DNA from: Thamnaconus septentrionalis
Lineage: Eukaryota; Chordata; Actinopteri; Tetraodontiformes; Monacanthidae
DNA: 64,000 bases
Direction: 5' to 3'
NCBI GenBank assembly: GCA_009823395.1
Contig: CM020507.1
Coordinates: 7,338,501 to 7,402,500 of the forward strand
The notes under the pieces were generated by a model. It searched no databases. It was not told the DNA's origin and saw only the letters and a list, made by a program, of their open reading frames with translations. Below, piece by piece: positions 36,090 to 58,306 of this stretch. Both the position numbers and the translations under genes were made by a program. Position 1 is the stretch's first letter, and each line of letters starts with the position of its first letter.

Positions 36090-38053
36090 TCACTTTTTGC
36101 TCCTCAGAAGGGTGGAAGGGAAGAAAGCTCCTTCACCATCACTTTGTGGTGAACCCCAAGGACTGTCTTCTCCGCAGCTCATGTCCTCACAGGACTCCTC
36201 ACTGTCACATGAGAGGAAGCCAATATTACAAAATAGCCAGAAAACAATAGATGCTTGTTCTTTATTGTCATTACAGTCATTGCTCTACTGCTGTGGCTGG
36301 ATCAATGTGCGGTGCCAGAAGGGTTCCATTGTTAGTGCAACTTAAACAAATATATTAAACATTGCAATGGCATGAATCAAAGTCACCATTAGGGGATGAA
36401 AAGCAATTGTAAAAAGAAACACAAACAATAGAAAATGAACCTCTCGCTCTCGTCCCAGGTCCCCTCAGGAATAGTCGGCAGGCCCGGCATGCTGAAGTGG
36501 CTGTTTTGAAGATTCTGTGCCGTCTTCTTAGACACAATCCAGACAAGCTTTTTGTTGTCTGGTTTGTTACATTCACTTGAGCAGTATTCAGTCATGCACT
36601 TGGCCACAAGTTGCTTCCAGCGGTGCAGCTCGCTGTCACTGATCTGCAAAGACAGTTCAGACACTTCTAAGAGGTAGTTGGCGTTTAGAAATTGAGTTAA
36701 ACTGGAAAATTGGTTGGACAATGATTCGCTGATTCTGATATGCAGAACAAGAAATCTCTGCAGTGTAATAACTTCATTCTTGTATATTATCATGTAATTC
36801 TTATATTTTTACGACTATTAGAAAATGTAATAATTAAACAACACTGACTGGACGCACCCGCTTGTCTTACCTTGAGATGTCTTTGGAACTGCTGGACAAT
36901 CTTTAAAAAGTTGATTGACTGGATGGAGTCCAACACCTGAGCAATGAGTGAAAGTGCCAGGACAGATGGCTATAGAGGAAAAAACAAAACAAAAACAATA
37001 AATTACCCCCAAATAATTCATGTCAACTTTGCTATGACATTAAATTGTCACCTGCAAGCAAGTCTTACTTTTGCTTTCGAGAAAACAAGTCGGCATAAGC
37101 ACGCTTTTAGCTGGGCTTCTAAACTCCCAATGCATGGGATCTCCTCCCTTCAAAATATAGAGGGAATTATCATGTGGTCCACCAGCACAAACCCCATTTC
37201 AGAGAATCTATATGAGCAACTCCATGCAAACGTTAAAACGCATTAAAACATTTGTTGTGTGTCAAAGAAGAGGCGTTTACCTGTCGGTGGAGAGCGATTT
37301 GAAGGCTGGATAGTAGAGATGTAGGAATGTTAAGGCTGTGACTGCTTGAGGCTCCACATTGAGCTTCTCTGCGATGATCTTCTCCATGCGACACAGGTCT
37401 GACACAGTGAACTTGCTTTGGCTGATGCGAATGAGATCAGGGGTGGGCGAGACATTGCTCTCTTTCTCCACCAATTTGGCAGCAATGTGAAAACAGCACA
37501 CGCCAATGCAGGGCAAGTGTTTGGGCTGCACCTATTGCATTAACACAACAGTACCAAGTTAGCACTAAACATCCCATGACTAGAAGTCAAGTAAGGTCAG
37601 TCTCGTGCTTTGTGCAATAATAAAATGCATGCAAACATGCAGACCATAGCTTGAAACAATAAAATGCACTGTTAAATGTCCTACCTTCATAATTGCGAGG
37701 AATCTGTCGAATAAGTTGACAGCCTGAACAAAGGTCTGGGTGCTGTAGCCAAAGAAACTGGTCAGGCTCCACAGTTCTTCCACTCTGGTATCTCTGCATT
37801 TTGCAGAAACTCCGCCGTGATTCTAAAAATGCGGTATGATGCATTAGATGGAATTAGAGCAAAATCTGCGCAAAGTCATAGACATTTTGACACAGTGACA
37901 GAGATATGTGAAATTGGGTCAGTGGGTTACCTCTCTGGAGTCACATTCCATCAGCTTCAGGCCCATTTCGCGGGGAAGAAAGTTGGATTCTTCGGTGCAA
38001 CATGACTTCAGCTCTTTTAGGAGCTGGCTGTCAATGACTTGGTGATCCCGCAT
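36090..38053 (-). CDS. ccng2: Cyclin G2, 334 aa
   Basis: Minus-strand coding exons 38053-37931, 37822-37685, 37531-37281, 37147-37069, 36969-36871, 36643-36441 and 36201-36090 join in phase to 334 aa (human CCNG2 344). Cyclin-box blocks are SLTSFFGYSTQTFVQAVNLF, QPKHLPCIGVCCFHIAAKLV and DLIRISQSKFTVSDLCRMEK, then EAQLKACLCRLVFSKAK and PSVLALSLI. The C-terminal WIVSKKTAQNLQNS, LPTIPEGTWDESE and SCEDMSCGED match G2 rather than G1; G1 stops soon after LPTIPE. Cyclin G2 is an unconventional cyclin linked to growth arrest and PP2A binding. The ATG exon has one untranslated base before ATG, so an upstream noncoding exon exists; a donor at 38564/38563 is a good candidate. The gene is head-to-head with ccdc158. 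Confidence 0.95.
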
Positions 38054-39149
38054 CCTGAAAAACATCTTGGCTCAATGGTTTGGCATTCCGGCCCAGAGGA
38101 ATATCAACAACAACAGGAAAACACAGGAATTTTTCGGTGAGAGTCAAGCAGCCCATATAAACCCTGTGTCTTTGACCACACCTATCTGGTGTCAAGTGTC
38201 AGTGGAAGACCCCACACCCTCTTTGCACGAAATGTATTACAAAACACTAATAGAAATAAATATTTACATTTTTCTAAGTGAATAGATAAGAAACAATGTC
38301 GTTTATTAGTTTAAAAAAATGAATAAATATTGTAAAACATCAGAAATTACATTAGTCAATCATTGCACGCATAGAATGAAACATTTCATGGGAGTTAAAT
38401 AAAAAATGAAAACATAGATAATGTATATCTTTCAGCTTGGGGAATTTTAAACGGAGATACAGGTTGTGTCCGACTTCTGGGTCGATTATAAACGTCACAT
38501 CTTGCAAGGTATCAAGCTAAAGTAGCTACCGTGTAGGCGTAGCTGAAGTGGGGATCTTCTTACCTTTTCCTAGATGCAGCAAAAAGGCAGAGTAATAACA
38601 CCGTTCGCGTTGTGACTCAGTAGTACGGTTCATGTCCCCGTAGTTCCATCTGTTCTGTGGCCGACGAGTAATTTAAAAAGAAAAAAGAAAGAAACCACAG
38701 ATTCCTGTAAAACAAGAAGGTGGTCCGCCCACAATAAACAAAACGCTAAATACGTCAAAAGACTACAAGAACCATAATGCAATAGTGGTGCGCACAGAAA
38801 TTTCCCATACGTCACTGCGTCGGAAAGGGCGGATATTTACAAAAGTTTGAGCTTTGCACTCGGACGCTACTCCACCAAATACCTAACTGTGGATTTTTAT
38901 TTACTGTATGTTGTTCGTATCATGTTACTGATACGCTGTGAAGGTTTTATTTTAGCGAACCAAGCCGAACTTAACTGTTCTTATCTTGGTTGGCATCACA
39001 ACTCTACAAACTAGCTAGGTAGCGGCTACGGACGTTGTTTCTATGGTGATGAAATTATCGCTTAACGGCGATTTATATGCCGTCTAGCGCCTTTCTTGAC
39101 TTTGAGAAGGTCGGTAGTGGATGGCTACATATAATTCATGCACACAGTG
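38054..39149. promoter_or_regulatory. Bidirectional promoter region between ccng2 and ccdc158
   Basis: The two coding starts diverge, 1.1 kb apart. On the minus strand a probable noncoding first exon of ccng2 ends at 38564 (AGGAAAAG then GTAAGA). The segment 38800-39150 is less AT-rich and should hold the ccdc158 promoter and 5' UTR. A GGAAAGGGCGG motif at 38821 is GC-box-like. No TATA box was recognised. Confidence 0.5.
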
Positions 39150-48998
<9,849 letters not shown>

Positions 48999-49434
48999 GA
49001 GTGAGACACCAGCAGACAGACTTGAGGCCGGCTCCTTTTGCAACTGACGGGTTTATAACAGACATTATATGTCTGTTCGACATATGAACGATATAATTAT
49101 CATGAGCACAGTGTGCTCTGTGCGTGACCAGTTTAAATTCTGCCGACTGGAAATAACTCAATCATCAATGTCTGTGAACTGTGACCCAAAGTAACGCATC
49201 ACGTCAAATGTTTTATGTAGATGATCAGTATCAGATGTCTGGGTAGAGCTTAATGTGGCATGGAATCAACAGCAAGAAGCCTGAAGTAAGAATCCATTCA
49301 TATATTCATAGAATGTGACATTAATATATATTTTTTAATGAAAAGTGCTTGTGTGTCTGTTTTTTAATTGACTAAAATATGTTGTGGCCTGAAAATATTT
49401 TTCTATATGAAGTCCTTTTTACTACAATGGAATG

Positions 49435-49440
49435 AATAAA
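49435..49440 (+). terminator. Candidate poly(A) signal of ccdc158
   Basis: AATAAA lies 437 bp after the ccdc158 stop codon and is the first canonical signal downstream. Confidence 0.5.
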
Positions 49441-50894
49441 TACTGAAACTGGTATGAACCAAGACAAGGAAGTGGTTTTCTATCTTTTCAGTGTGGTTTT
49501 GAAGAGCCTTCCCCTTCCACATGGACTGTGAAGCCTTATTCTGATCCTTTTAAACCCTCTGCTAAATGTATAACGTTACCTTTTACCCTCAGCAGCTGTG
49601 CTCTATTGTTGATTACATAACGGCCAACAGCTGAGGGTTCATATGTTTCAGCTCCTCTGTGGACGAAGCAACTCTTGCTGAGGGGAAAGTATCAAAGAAA
49701 TTGTCAAATTCTATTAAAATGAAATGTTGTGTCCTAGTTGGTGAGGTAAATGTGGACAAATCACTTATTTATTTATTTACCAATAGGGTCAGAGTTGTTG
49801 TTTTTTTTTAACTGTGCTACAGCTGCAGTGGCACTCACTATTGTCCAAAAACGCTAACATGCTTAACTATTTTTTTTTTTTAAGAATTGTGCAGCACACT
49901 AGGCTAATGGACCATGTTGTGCTTTTCCACCAGTCAACGACGTACTCTTGAAAGGAATTCATTCAGTCTTTTGCAGATATGTGAACACTAGGGGGCTCTC
50001 CATGTCAGAAAATGACATTTTGAAACTCATTACACCTGGCCCGAAGTACTGCTGTGTCACTTTTAGACAAAACAAAAACTTGATTCTAAGTAATAAATTC
50101 TACCTTCTAAGTAATAGTTGGATTTTCAGTTTGTAAGCCAATGTGGAGGTCTGACGTTTAAGGCACTTTCCCACAAGTAATTGCGGATACAGAAGGAATA
50201 AATGAATGGTTTCAGTGTGAAGTTATTGTTGAATTTTAGGGGATTTTCAGAGTTCTCATAAAAAAAGAGAAGAGAAACGCTTCCCCATTTTTTGGGTTGT
50301 TTTTTTTTTATGTTGATTGTTGTTTTGTGGACGTCCTGGCATTTCATCCCTGTCAGGCCTGGTAAATTAACTAATTAGCCTTTGTTCAGGTTTCCAGATA
50401 TTCATGTTGTGCAAACACGAATAAAGCACTGGTGGGACAGAGAGGCCACTGTTCCCCAGTTTTTTTGCACTGATGAACCCTATTTATAGCCACTAACCAA
50501 CTCTCTGAACGGCTGCCATGCCATCAGTGAACTGTTTAGCAGAATGTTTTGTTCTGCGTGCTAAAACACAGCTACAGCCATGAAATTTGTGACGTCGTCA
50601 CGATGTGAAAACGTGGCGTGCAAATTTATTTGTTAAGGCTTTGTTTTGTTTTTAATTCCCAATATCGGTGTAAAAACAGGAATGAATTGGACTTTTGAAA
50701 GATAATAAATGTCACCTTCTTTGAGGACATTTATTGTGATCACAATGAAATAAAAGTTCGGGCCTTGGCCCTTCTATGCACATCCAGTGGATTTGTTTAT
50801 CGCACCAGCCCAGCTGTTTCGAACCGCTTATCTATAGATCCCTCGTGCTGTCACAAGACTGCAGGGAGACTCATGATGCAGCGGCGGCGGCATT

Positions 50895-50918
50895 AGCAGC
50901 AGCAGCAGCAGCAGCAGC
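50895..50918 (+). repeat. (CAG)n repeat
   Basis: Eight CAG/GCA units follow a GCGGCGGCGG stretch. There is no long coding frame around it. Confidence 0.85.
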
Positions 50919-52859
50919 GCCGTGATTTCAGTGGGTGATATAGTCATGACTGTGCTGCCTCAGTGTAGTCCCGTTTCTCTGAGGAATTTCCAGCCTTGCA
51001 TTGAGCTGGAGCTCTTCTCATGTGACTCCCAGCGAAGCTCTTTCTCCCGCATTCCCAGGTGACATTTAGTGACCGGCAGAGGCCGAGTGTCAGGCCTTTT
51101 CGCCGCTCTCTTCCCCTTCTTAAGCAGCCAATGAACTGAAATGGCCATTTCTACTTCTAAAAAAAAAAAAAAAATCATAGTGTGCGTCAACTACTTTTAG
51201 ACAATTCGCTGTCTGTTTCCTGGCAGCTTGACCCCACTGTTTCCCCTTAATCACCTCTTTATCAACGTCTTCATTTCTAAACCGGAAATTATGTTTAGAC
51301 AGTGAATTTCATCCTGTCATTTACCTGACATGTAAAATCGAAAATTGAAACAATATGTAAATATCAGAACATGAAACCTATGCTGGGGACCGCTATCTGC
51401 AAATTTCTGTTTGAGTGGCTGCTGGAAGATGGCCTGATTTGTGAAGGCTCGGCCCAGTTGGGAAAATAAATAATAAGGCGTTGTTTTTTCTTGTGTCGCT
51501 GCAGTAAATATTGAAAAAAAAACCTTGTCCTCGCTGCACAATAAATTATTGAAACAGCTTGCAAAGTAAAACTAGTTTGTCCATTAATATAAAGCCAGGA
51601 GATTGTAAATGAAAAAAAAAAGATATATATTTGCATTAAACTTCTCTGAACAGAAAACTAAGCCCCCTTTTGTTATTAGTTCAAAATCTAAAGACGTGCA
51701 TGTTATTACTTCACACATCAAGGAAGAAACTGCTGAAAATGAGTCAGTATTAATTTTCCTCCAGAGACTTTCTAGTCTTATCAGCAATTTACAATTTAGG
51801 GAAACCCGTGTGATGCACTTCAAAGCCTTGTTGTTTACAATAAAATCTGTTGCCCGGTTGCAGGCTGGCTTTCCAGTGAACAACTTCCATTTCCCTTTTT
51901 AACAGATTTTCCTGCCTATGGGATGCTGCACAATTCATCAGAGAGGAAATGCATTAGTCGAGTGCAAACATTCAAGATTTTGACCCCACTTATCCAGACT
52001 GCCATTGTTTGGTTTTGTGCCTTTGTTATTTTTATCTTTTGGCCAGGTGAAGTTGTTTGTTTTACTTTTTACCTCTGGCTTTGTCCCAGTGTTTAAAGTA
52101 TAATTTACAAAGTAATTCAGTGTAATTGACAAGAACAAAGTTATCCTGAAAGATCAAAAAAGATTTGAGGCCTGAAAATGTTCACCATGTTTGTTATGAA
52201 ATTAATCCAAAAAAGATTATTGTTCATGAATTCAAAGTAAATAGTTTACAAAAACATGAATTATGTTTTAGCGCTGCATACAAGAAGAAGTTGTTAATGT
52301 ACCATCACAGCACATACATCCAGCTTGTCACTGCAGTTCTCGTTCCCTGTTTGTATGAATAGCGCAATATTGTTGGCAGGCTTTGTCAGCACATACAATG
52401 TATATATTGTTGCATAATTCTCGGCTCAAAGGTCCCCAGACTGCTAGGCTGAGCAGGATCGCAAAAGAATTTGCAACCATGGGGAACAATTGACACAATT
52501 TCAGATCAATTTAAGTAAATTTATTTGTCTGAGGCCTGCAGAATATTTTTTGATTTATTTTTTTATTTTTATTTTTGTCTTTGTTTGTCCGCTGGTGTAA
52601 CGGCAATTCAGTTACTTTCATCACTCCATCACCCCATGCGAGAACAATGAGTCCCTGTCTCCTGTTGCAAAACACATGCACTGAATGGTGGGAAATACAC
52701 CACACCTAAGTAGACAAAGGAATATTATGGTCTCTATGTCACTTAATGTAAATAAACAAAAAATGCATGCTTTGTGAATGCATATGTCAGGGTTCTCTGT
52801 TGGTCTGTGATATGGGGAGTTCCCTGTTGTCTTACTGTTTTATTTTATCTTGTTTTATT

Positions 52860-52979
52860 TTTATTTTATTTTTTTTGCCTATTGCACCGTGGGTCTGTGA
52901 GGACTGAAATTTCATTCGTGACACATGTCCAGTGTATGTGTGTGATGTTTGACAATAAAGTTGAGTTGAGTTGAGTTAA
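52860..52979 (+). mobile_element. Non-LTR element 3' tail with a TTGAG terminal repeat
   Basis: GCCTATTGCACCGTGGGTCT, TGAAATTTCATTC, GACACATGTCCAGTG and TGACAATAAAG are followed by three tandem TTGAG units and a degenerate TTAAG. Tails of the form AATAAAG(TTGAG)n end many fish retroelements. Only the 3' end is visible. Confidence 0.6.
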
Positions 52980-54748
52980 GCACTCAGACACTTCATCTCT
53001 TTGTCACAACTTCGTCACATGTACCGTTTTCCTCGTGACTCCTTGTTTCCAGTGTTCAATTACTACAGTCGTTGTTGCCTTGCTCCTTGTAAGTAAACTC
53101 TTCAATTAGTAAGTAAACTCTTTAATTACCTTTGGAGACTCCTGTTTCCGCTTCTGGGTCGCAACTCGGGACCCCACGTAACATATATGCATATGCACTT
53201 AAATTGTTCTTGGCACTTGGTGCTAAGAACATGTAATTCTAACTTTATCTTGGGACGTGAAATTTCTGAATAAAAGAAAATACAAAACTTAACAAAGATT
53301 AAGGTATATGTTAAGACTGCAGTTGCATGTGTTAACTTTTACATTTTTTTGGAAATTTGGATGATTTGTCCATTCTGTGATTCTTTCTTACGTGCAGATT
53401 GAGGACTTGATCCTTTCATGAAGACTTAGATGGGGATGAGATCTTCGCATTGCAGCCATGTTTTGAATTGCATTTGACAAAACAATTTTTTTTAAAAATG
53501 CAAAGTTTTGTTTTACAAAAATAAAAACACAAAAAAAGTTTGCTGATTTTTTTTAAAGGCAATAAAAATTACTGTGGATGATACCAGCATCACGAGTGAA
53601 CAATCAAGAGTGAAAAAATGCAATACCTGGAAGGAAGGAAAAAGGAAAACACTACTGGTAGGCTTTAAACATTAATAAGATTCCCGACATGTTCCTTATG
53701 GGTCTAGATAAACGTACGTAATCCAGTGCTAAAATTGAAGGAAACATTTTCCAACCTAGAAAACCTAAAAGGGGGGTCTCAACCAGGAGAGGTGTTAACC
53801 TTAATTACCATATTGATTTCTAATAGGGTTCCAAATTAAGTTTTAGTAGCAGGCATGTAATGTGGCACGCTTAACAATTGTCAACAATACTTAACAACAC
53901 AACAGTGAACTCATGTCATGTGCATTTTGGCTGGAAAATAATCCATTCTTGAATGCTGAAACGTTGCTTGATGACTTTAACATTTCACTGGCGATCTAAT
54001 CATTTTTCAGGTTTGCTGATATGTCACTTGATCAAGGCTGTGAATGTCCAAACAGTAACACTGTGTCTAAGCGCCATCCTCCAGAATGGTAACTGCCTCG
54101 TGGTTTCAACTCCACGATACCAGATCCAAGGTCGGAGCTCTGCTCCTCCAACACCTTTTGGAATTCTCAGAATACCGAACAGCATTCATTCAGCCTCAAC
54201 ACAGCGAGTTCTTTCTGCCACCGCGATACTCTCCAAGGAGAGCACGACATGGACTATCCCAAACATAAATTAAGCATGGTGTACTTTCACCACAGCACTC
54301 ACTAGCTCCTTCCACATCAATCACCATTAGTGAAAAGGTCTGCCACTCCTCTCATGTCTCCACTCCCACAACAGTGCCTATATATCAGCCTCTGGCCTTA
54401 TAAAGGCCGCATAAGCCTGGAGAGTTGTGTGACTTAATGCTTGGTACCAGGCTCCAGGGTGCTGCGGGCCCTGTATGGTGGAGAAACATCATTTACGGTG
54501 ACATGCAGTATTTACAGGAAAAGTTAATCTTGTTCTTGTTGCGTTGATATGAGCCGGAATCCGCTGATGGGGAGGAAACATGCTGGAATGTTGCCATTGG
54601 GCTTCACGGTTTTTCTTTTTTTTCTTTTTTTCTTTTTTTTCCACTTTACAAAGAAAAGACTGATAATGGTAAAATAAACTATTATTGCTTACATTTTGCT
54701 GTGGGTTGTTGAGTTACAGTTCTGTAAGAGATTGAAGAGCATTTCTGC

Positions 54749-54768
54749 AAAAAAAAAAAAAAAAAAAA
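54749..54768 (+). repeat. 20-nt A run
   Basis: This is an uninterrupted A tract in intergenic sequence. It may be the tail of an unrecognised retrocopy, but no matching body is seen. Confidence 0.6.
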
Positions 54769-57170
54769 CAGACAAAACTGAGCAAACATAGCCTGCATTG
54801 TAAATCACATCATTTATTCCTCAAGCGAGAAAATGCTGCCAAACTAGCACTATGTAACTCATGTATTTCAACGCTGCTACTACTGTGTGAATGTATGGGT
54901 CCTTTGGTTTTATGAATGCATTTAAGGAGTCACAAATCAAGTTTAAGCTGTTCAACTTGAAAGGTTCTTGGTTTAGCAGGAGTAGCCCCGCTTTAAAATA
55001 GTCAATTTAATTGGTTTATTTTTTGTTTTTAAAATCGAAATGTGATTAAAAATGAAAAATTTAAATCTGAAATCCTGCTCTCAGCTAGTCTTAATCGAAA
55101 AAATGAGGAAGTGATTCCCGCTCTTGAGAGTAAAAGTGCACAAGAAAGTTTTTCTTAATGCTATATGTTATAATGTGATATTATTATAGTAGAGTTAATG
55201 TATGAAAAGCAGTTAAGTAGAACTTAACCTCGTTGTTTCAGTGGATAAAAAGCTCATTGGTGTGATGTTAATGAATGCATTGTTGATTCCAACCTCAAAA
55301 AAAGTATTAAGACTGTATTGAAGTGTTTGCATGAAAGTAAGTGGCTTTTTAAACGCATTGTGTTGCAAGTGTTGCACTGCAGGGCAAGCCTCTCAAGAAA
55401 TAATATGTGATGCTGTCAAACTGTAGTGAAAAGTTAATGATCTCTGTTGCTCTGGCCATTCTGCGTATGACACGTCTGCATAACGACTGAGATGTGCATC
55501 ATGTCCCCATCATCAGTTTTATATAAAGGCCACACGCACCAGAGCACACCCCAGTTTTATGATGTACAGAAATCTCTGTCATTTATTCATTTGATTTAAT
55601 GTTTCAAACATGGTCTTTGCACTGTCCTTCCTTAGAATTCAGCAATGTCCGTATTCGGTGTAATAATGAGCTTGTGAATGCTTGATAAAACTCTCAAAAT
55701 GAAAGTTCCATACCTGATTACTTCTGACCTCCAGCGCACCTCTTCCCACGCTCCCACCCTTTCTTTTGGTTGAAACAATGTTGCAGCATTATTTGACTGT
55801 TATCCTTCTCCCCCCCGCCCCAATGATTTTCTTTCGCATTTTTTTACTCCTCTTGTTTGAACAGATGCCGCTGCCTCCCGCTGCCTCCCGTCCTCTGGGA
55901 TCCGCCATAATGTCTGATACAATGCTGCAACAGTTAACTACATTAATGCTAAAAGTGCAGCCCAGCCAGTTCCTTCCAGCAAGCGACTTCAAACGATGTA
56001 TATCACTTCCTCCGGAAAATTTGTAGTCTTTGGTCCAACTTTAGTTATGAATGGGTTTATGAAAGAGGGAGCCCCATGACCGTGTTCACCTCTCGGTGCA
56101 ACATTCCCTCTACATTTAAGCTTTTTAAGCACAGTCTTACGTTGTCTGGTCATTAATCGAAACCTAAAACATACCAAGAACATGAAATACCACGCAGAAC
56201 AATGGAGTAAAGATCACTTTAACTGATCTTCTAATCTCAAGGGCATGAATCAGAATTTGCCAAAAGGAGTTATGTGTAAAGCAATACTCTCGAGAGCAGG
56301 AGTGCAGTTGTTTAATGTAAATAAGAAGGTGGCTCACAGTTCCCAAAAGTGCCAGCATTACACAGGTTAGACCGTAATGAGTTTCACAGACTCTCAATGA
56401 GATGTCACCTTAAACCCCTGGCAACAATGAAACAAGGCAGCAGTCATTTTCTGGTGGTACATGCTTAAGATTAACATAATACTTATTTAAAGGTTTGATC
56501 ATTTTTTCTGTGCAACAGAGGACTGACTCAGAGTGCAAAAGTGCAATACGTTTTTGTTTTTTGTTTTTTACTGTGCATGATCATAAAAATTCTGTTTCGA
56601 TTCAAGTTTTATTCAAAAGTTAGCCATAAAAATCAAATTAACATTCAACAAGTTCTCCAGACATTAAAAAAAAACAGAAAAAAAACAGGGAAGTTAGACG
56701 TGAATTCCTGTTACATACATGAAATAATCAAAACAGATGTTGAACAATGTTTAGCTGCTAGTCAGAGGCACACCAAGTTATTGTTGGTAAAGAGATATCA
56801 ACAGTGTAACTCAAATGCGGAATTGCCCAACATTTTCTCTTGAAGATAGTTATTTGTCGATATATAAAGTATTGTCTATGTCCAGCGTCATCTTGATGCT
56901 GTATGAAAATACAAAGATAAAGCTCTCATGTTTCCAGCTTGCAATATTTATTCCGTGTCCTGTTTTGTTATAACACACCAACCATTACACTTTTTCTTCA
57001 TTTTGTTCTTCCACTGCAGCACCATAGGTAGTAGATTTCGAGTGGACTCCGCAGCCTCCGCGTATAATAGCACCCACTTCAAAACGCGCAGTTTTACACC
57101 GTTCCTCCTTTATTGCAGCCCCGCCCTGAAATCAGTCGATCAAATTCAACATCCACACACCAGCGCTTGA

Positions 57171-57229
57171 CCAATCAGAGTGCGCTGGGGGTGGTCTCGA
57201 GACGGTGGTCCGTGAGGGCAGCAGCCAAT
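57171..57229 (+). promoter_or_regulatory. Two CCAAT boxes upstream of scarb2
   Basis: CCAATCAG occurs at 57171 and again at 57225, 54 bp apart, in GC-rich sequence. Paired NF-Y-type CCAAT boxes usually lie 60-100 bp before a start site. That would place transcription start near 57.3 kb, about 1 kb before the scarb2 ATG, with a long or spliced 5' UTR. A donor-like GAGAAG/GTATGA lies at 57428. Confidence 0.45.
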
Positions 57230-58306
57230 CAGCGTCTCGGGCTGCGTGAACAAAGGCTGCGCGTCAGCGAGCGTTGGTCGCTTGAATGGAACATTATTCA
57301 TGTCCACGCTGGGCTCATTTAAGGAGGCACGGCGAGGCGACATAGCGGAATTTCGATTTAGAAAAAAAAACAAAAACGCACGAATTGTTCACTGTCGCTT
57401 ATGTTTGAGTGAGGAGACGAGGAGAAGGTATGAGGAGATGGCTTGATATTCACGAAGACGAAGCACAAGCAGCTAACCCTATTAGCAAAGCCGGCGAGTG
57501 TAGTACTACGGCCAGCTGTCAGTCCGCCTTGAGCCCCTCTGCTAATTCATTGATAAAGCTGGCAAGTCTTGCTCAGTGAACTTGCAAGCTTTGCTTTCAG
57601 CAGCGGTAAAACTTGACAATTTCTATCACGATTTTTTTTGTTTGTTTTCTCTGACTAGCCACTCCAAAGTGTTTGAGCTACAAGACAAAAAGGGCGCCAA
57701 AATAGGGGGAATTGTCGTCTAAAGCCTGACGAGTTCGAGGAATTGTCATTAAGGGTGACATCAAGCGTGTTCGAAAAGCTCCATCACTGCTTTTTTTTTT
57801 TTTTTTTAAACCACCACCCCTCATCCTGAAGTCTGTTCAATACACACCCACCGCCCAGGCAGGCAGCCGCCCCTAAACGACGCTTCTCGCCTGACCGAGC
57901 CCATTACAGCGTAGAGGAAGAGGGAGGAGGCGGTGGGCTGCACTTCTACTATACCCGATGTGCTGAGGGTTCCTGTTTTACTTCGCTGCCGCCTTCGAAG
58001 CAGCGCAGTCCCTCCTCTTCTCTCATAATTCTAAAGTGTCATCTCCGGATCTTAAAGTGCCAATATATTTTTCTCTCCTCCTCGATCGGCCAAATCGTTT
58101 TTTTGTGGCCACAACGTTACCGGAAACGTCACTTTACGGCGATTAGGAGAGAAGTTTAAAGCCTCCCCAGCTGCTTGCTGCTCAGGAGACGCCAATCCTC
58201 GAAGGTGCCCACCCGAGACCTCGCCTTTTTGCCGCCTTCATTTAATTAGCGTGGAAGTTAACGTTGACTCTCAGCCAAGTTGGATCGACCTCGTCCGCCC
58301 GGCATC

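Larger units (their letters stand above)
48999..58306. other. Gene-poor region between ccdc158 and scarb2
   Basis: The first ~450 bp are the ccdc158 3' UTR. From 49.5 to 57 kb I see AT-rich sequence with simple repeats, a LINE-like tail at 52860-52979, and no exon I can assign. From about 57.0 kb the composition becomes GC-richer and leads into the scarb2 promoter and 5' UTR. In human, FAM47E and STBD1 lie between CCDC158 and SCARB2; neither is recognisable here. One open segment, 54085-54290, is noted in the findings. Confidence 0.5.
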
